A DNA stretch of 64,000 nt, taken from Clostridia bacterium (lineage in GTDB: Bacteria > Bacillota > Clostridia > Oscillospirales > Acutalibacteraceae). Shown here one piece after another: positions 61,014 to 64,000 of the stretch. The position numbers and the translations under genes were made by a program. How positions within the stretch are numbered: position 1 is the stretch's first letter; each line of letters begins with the position of its first letter. The notes beneath the pieces are model-generated. The model was not told where the DNA came from, made no database searches, and worked only from the letters and a program-made list of their open reading frames with translations. The stretch is from the NCBI GenBank assembly GCA_017428625.1, contig JAFRQM010000016.1, positions 18,579 through 82,578 on the forward strand. The letters are read 5' to 3'.

Positions 61014-61044
61014 TTTGTTTTCCTCCTTTTTGTTTGCTTAAGAC

Positions 61045-61329
61045 AAAACAAAAAGCCCGTCTCAAGCGTTTTACTTGAGACGAGCCGGATTTTAATTCCG
61101 ATACCCGCGGTACCACTCAATTTGCACATTTCTGCACCACTCTTCGGGTTCTGACAAACCCTATGCACTCACGCAGCATTCTCGTAGAAACCTAATTGCA
61201 TTGCTTTCAGCCTCTCAGCTCGGAAGGGATGGGAGAAAAGCGTCCGCCTGCGGGGATTTCAGCGCCCCCCGCTCTCTGTAAAGCATCGTTGCCTTTTCCG
61301 TCTTCGTCATAGCCTTTGATTATTAAGTT
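61045..61329 (-). promoter_or_regulatory. T-box leader of the XRE-cupin-acyl-CoA synthetase gene
   Basis: The minus strand carries the T-box core UGGUACCGCGG (61105-61115). A 12-base-pair terminator (about 61074-61085 with 61055-61066) ends in TTTTTGTTTT. A long Stem I with AGAGAGCGGGG lies upstream. The specifier cannot be fixed by eye; CUC and UUC occur in the candidate loop. T-box identity is clear. Confidence 0.88.
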
Positions 61330-61335
61330 GTATGG

Positions 61336-61364
61336 ATATTACCACAAAAAAACGGTATTGTCAA
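61336..61364 (-). promoter_or_regulatory. Promoter of the XRE-cupin-synthetase T-box transcript
   Basis: Minus strand: TTGACA (61359-61364), 17-base spacer, TAATAT (61336-61341). Confidence 0.75.
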
Positions 61365-61389
61365 CTGTTTTTATATGAAAGCTGAAATA

Positions 61390-61418
61390 TTGACACAAAC
61401 CGGTTTGCAAGTTAAAAT
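61390..61418 (+). promoter_or_regulatory. Promoter of the GH-A-like protein with a perfect palindrome in the spacer
   Basis: TTGACA (61390-61395), 17-base spacer, TAAAAT (61413-61418). The spacer begins with the 12-base palindrome CAAACCGGTTTG (61396-61407), an operator-like position. Confidence 0.65.
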
Positions 61419-61434
61419 TATTCCGGTGATGATA

Positions 61435-63894
61435 ATGGTTAAAGCGATAAGCGTTCTGCAATCTTTCTTTATTGCTCTGGGGTTGGTGCTTCAGGGTCTG
61501 CCTTATTTTTTCAAACCGACGGCTGAGTTTGACCTTAACAGCACGGGTGATGAGATTTCTTCACGAGCGTGCGGTTATCTTTACGGTCTGGCTCAGGAGG
61601 AAGTGCCGTCAAGCGAAGCGGTAAAAAGCCTGAATATTTCAAGCCTTTCGCAAAAAGTTCTCGGAGGGCTGCAACACCCGATAAGCGATGTTGACGATGT
61701 TTCAAAACAGTTTTACAACTGCGATTATGTTGTTGTTTACCTTCAGGACTGCTACCCGACCTGGTATTACCACCACAAAGAAATTGAGGAAATGCGCAAA
61801 AACGGCGTTTATGACAGTGAGAATTTTGTGGAAACGGATTTTCTGCCGAAGGTGAGAAGGTGCGTTACCGATATTTCGCAGAAGGATTATGCGGACAAAA
61901 TTGTTTACTGCCCTTACAACGAGTGCGACAATACAGTCTGGTTCGGGTCAGAGAACCCCGGCGGTTGGTTGGAGTTTGACGACGCGGCAAAAGCGAGATT
62001 CTATGACGCGTGGAAAAAGGCTTATGACATTATAAAATCAATTTCTCCAAATGCAAAAATCGGCGGACCCGGTTACTGTGATTACAATATTGATAAAATC
62101 ACACATTTTCTGAAATACTGCAAAGAAAACGACTGTGTGCCCGATATTATGATTTATCACGAACTCAATGAAGTTTCTTCCGTATGGTGGAAGGACCACG
62201 TTGACGAATACCGCCGTGAGGAAAAATCGCTCGGAATTGACGAACTGCCTGTTATTGTAACCGAATACGGCTGTATGTTTGAATGCGGCGTGCCTCAGTA
62301 TATGCTTCATTACATAAAAGCAATTGAAGAATCGGGCACATACGGCAATGTTGCGTTCTGGAGGCTCGCGGACAACCTGTGCGACACGGTTGTAAACGCA
62401 AACTGCCCGAACAGCAACTGGTGGCTTTATAAGTGGTATTGCGATATGAAAGGCAGACTTGTAAACTCACGGATTATTGACATTGCGCATTCCGATTTTG
62501 AGAACACTGTCAAATACGCGAGAGATAAATTCCACTACACGCAGTTTGACGCATTCGGCTCTTATGACGATGAGAACAAAACGGCTGACATAATCTGCGG
62601 CGGCTGTGACTATGAATTTCAACTTGCGGTAAAGAACGCAAAAAAACTTATGGGAAAAGGCAGCCTCAGAATAAAAATTGAGGCTGTGACTTATGAAGGT
62701 TTAAGCGGCGAGGTTTTTGCGCCGACAGTTATTGCGGATTACTCCGCGAAGGCGGCTGACTTGCTGAAAATAAAGATTGACAAGCCTGACAAAAACGCAG
62801 TTTATCATGTTACGGTAAAGCCGGATGACGGCTCGCCGTATGAAGAGGCAGACACCCTGCCGACAAGGTTTGAGTTTGAGCACGGCACACTTCTCGGCAC
62901 GGCATACACATATGACAGCGCCTACGGCACAACAGGTGAACAAAACGGTATGTGCGGCGGATTTGAAAAAGCGGGTGACGGCATAACGCTTGACTTCTCC
63001 GTGCCCGAAAGCGGAGAATATGAACTCTCGTTAATCTACGGCAAGTGCAACGACGGTGCCTCCCCTGCCGACAGAAAAGACGCAAAAGCGGTATTCATTT
63101 TTGACGGTGATGAAGGCGAAATCTCTTTGCCGAACACCATAAAAAGCGAATACACAAACAAATACACTTTCACAAAAAACCTTGCTGCGGGTCAGCACAC
63201 AATAACACTTAAACATAAAGACGGAACCTTCACCCTTGACAGTCTGCTTGTCAGAAAGGCAAGTGCACAAAAAGTTTATTGCCGATATGAAAAGCAGTTC
63301 GGCGAATATCTTATTATTGCGCCTTCAGACGGTTATTACAGACTGAGCGACGGCAGAACACTCTATTTTAAAAGAGGCTTCAACTATATTGACGGCAGAG
63401 GCGCGGCAATGAGCGCATCCGCCTGCGGATATGAAGATTTTTACACGGTTGATATTAACACCCTTGCCCTTGAAGGAACCGCCGGGATAAAAGAAAGCGG
63501 CGGAATTAAACGGCTTGCCGGAATCACAAGCGAAGGCGGAAGTGCCGAATTCACCGTAAACGCTCCCGAAGCCGGCAGATACGCGTTCAGATTTGTTTAT
63601 TCCAACAATGAAGAGGGCGGTATGCACGACTACAATGTTGACCTTATTGAGGAATACATCACGCTGACGGCAAACGGCACAGAGTATAATCTATGGTGCA
63701 TAAACACTTACAGCGAAATGAACTTTCTGACCGCGGTGGCATATATTGACCTTAAAGAGGGCGAAAACACCGTTAAACTTTCAAACAGCGGTTACAACTC
63801 GTTCAACGGCAGGGTATCGACTTCGCCGGACATTGCGTCAATAACCGTTAATCCGTATATAAAATCAAAACCACCAGTTGAACTGGTGGTTTGA
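61435..63894 (+). CDS. Secreted clan GH-A glycosidase-like protein with C-terminal beta domains
   Basis: The roughly 819-residue protein has a hydrophobic N-terminus (signal peptide or anchor). A TIM-barrel glycosidase-like domain spans about 30-365, with candidate acid/base Glu163 in YNECDN and nucleophile Glu277 in VTEYGC, as in GH39 and relatives. Two later beta-sandwich regions (about 500-640 and 690-819; ESGEYELSLIYG and EAGRYAFRFVYS) resemble carbohydrate-binding modules of CBM6/35 type. The promoter at 61390 puts the RNA start near 61425, so the in-frame ATG at 61375 cannot be used. ATG 61435 or 61429 is likely, with an almost absent leader. The last residues (PPVELVV) are encoded by a hairpin repeat. 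Confidence 0.75.
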   Translation: MVKAISVLQSFFIALGLVLQGLPYFFKPTAEFDLNSTGDEISSRACGYLYGLAQEEVPSSEAVKSLNISSLSQKVLGGLQHPISDVDDVSKQFYNCDYVVVYLQDCYPTWYYHHKEIEEMRKNGVYDSENFVETDFLPKVRRCVTDISQKDYADKIVYCPYNECDNTVWFGSENPGGWLEFDDAAKARFYDAWKKAYDIIKSISPNAKIGGPGYCDYNIDKITHFLKYCKENDCVPDIMIYHELNEVSSVWWKDHVDEYRREEKSLGIDELPVIVTEYGCMFECGVPQYMLHYIKAIEESGTYGNVAFWRLADNLCDTVVNANCPNSNWWLYKWYCDMKGRLVNSRIIDIAHSDFENTVKYARDKFHYTQFDAFGSYDDENKTADIICGGCDYEFQLAVKNAKKLMGKGSLRIKIEAVTYEGLSGEVFAPTVIADYSAKAADLLKIKIDKPDKNAVYHVTVKPDDGSPYEEADTLPTRFEFEHGTLLGTAYTYDSAYGTTGEQNGMCGGFEKAGDGITLDFSVPESGEYELSLIYGKCNDGASPADRKDAKAVFIFDGDEGEISLPNTIKSEYTNKYTFTKNLAAGQHTITLKHKDGTFTLDSLLVRKASAQKVYCRYEKQFGEYLIIAPSDGYYRLSDGRTLYFKRGFNYIDGRGAAMSASACGYEDFYTVDINTLALEGTAGIKESGGIKRLAGITSEGGSAEFTVNAPEAGRYAFRFVYSNNEEGGMHDYNVDLIEEYITLTANGTEYNLWCINTYSEMNFLTAVAYIDLKEGENTVKLSNSGYNSFNGRVSTSPDIASITVNPYIKSKPPVELVV

Positions 63895-64000
63895 TGAGGC
63901 CCTATAAGGGCCTTTTACCTGCTACATCTCAAGATGTATGAAAAGTCCGCCAATCGCACATGTTTTTCAGGCCGCCGCTAAAGCGGCCTTCTATTATGCC
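63868..64000 (+). repeat. Array of four hairpins, probably an end of an IS200/IS605-type element (cut by window edge)
   Basis: Four separate palindromes follow in 122 bases: 63868-63879 with 63881-63892, 63897-63903 with 63907-63913, 63924-63937, and 63969-63975 with 63983-63989. Serial imperfect hairpins are typical of IS200/IS605 ends. Sequences of this kind recur in gut Clostridia by my recollection. No transposase is in view; it would lie beyond 64000. The first hairpin supplies the stop codon of the preceding gene. Confidence 0.5.

Noticed and set aside
1..64000. CRISPR arrays, tRNA or rRNA genes, prophage
   Set aside because: No regularly spaced repeats, no cloverleaf candidates and no phage structural genes were seen on either strand.

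Overview
The window looks like chromosomal DNA of an uncultured, gut-type Clostridia member (Oscillospirales/Ruminococcaceae-like). This is inferred from several observations: moderate GC with AT-rich intergenic DNA, consensus TTGACA/TATAAT promoters with 17-base spacers, AGGAGG-type ribosome sites, three T-box leaders, a PyrR-type attenuator, a short ProS without an insertion domain, and several intracellular glycosidases. No phage, plasmid, rRNA, tRNA or CRISPR array was seen. Both strands are used in short operons.

Layout. 1-6.6 kb: a HAD phosphatase cut by the window edge, a free-standing prolyl-tRNA editing protein, a secreted SGNH hydrolase, and an operon of a shikimate-kinase-like protein, a flavoprotein and a large membrane protein. 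6.6-10.5 kb: a possible small RNA, rpsT, a 53-residue membrane microprotein, acpP, proS and nagA. 10.9-19.5 kb: a CrtI-like flavoprotein coupled to an FAD/2Fe-2S reductase, a HAD protein, a cysteine-cluster protein, two YhhN proteins flanking a membrane M28 peptidase, and an AroA-fold protein that has lost many catalytic residues. 19.5-28.4 kb: the pyrimidine operon pyrC-carB-pyrK-pyrD-pyrF-pyrE-pyrB-pyrI behind a readable PyrR attenuator; carA is absent. 28.4-33.8 kb: a GH38 mannosidase with an unknown partner, and a DUF2156 protein. 33.9-43.6 kb: core genes rpsB-tsf, T-box-cysE-cysS plus a secreted protein, pgsA, rimO, recX-recA and rpmB. 43.7-53.6 kb: GH4 and GH29 glycosidases, a MoxR-DUF58-membrane protein operon, xylulokinase, a membrane-anchored protein and an esterase. 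53.6-54.5 kb: a LytTR regulator and small membrane partner behind a promoter, a 33-codon ORF and an attenuator-like terminator. 54.5-61.4 kb: two T-box transcription units. One encodes a LeuA-like protein without metal ligands and a TIM-barrel/acyl-CoA synthetase fusion. The other encodes an XRE/cupin/acyl-CoA synthetase fusion. 61.4-64 kb: a clan GH-A glycosidase-like secreted protein running into an array of hairpins that looks like the end of an IS200/IS605-type element.

The most novel parts are the two T-box-controlled acyl-CoA synthetase units, the compact LytTR locus with two 21-base-spaced operator repeats, and the cluster of enzyme-fold proteins (AroA-like, shikimate-kinase-like, LeuA-like) that lack hallmark active-site residues. 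All homology calls are by eye from motifs; no database search was run.
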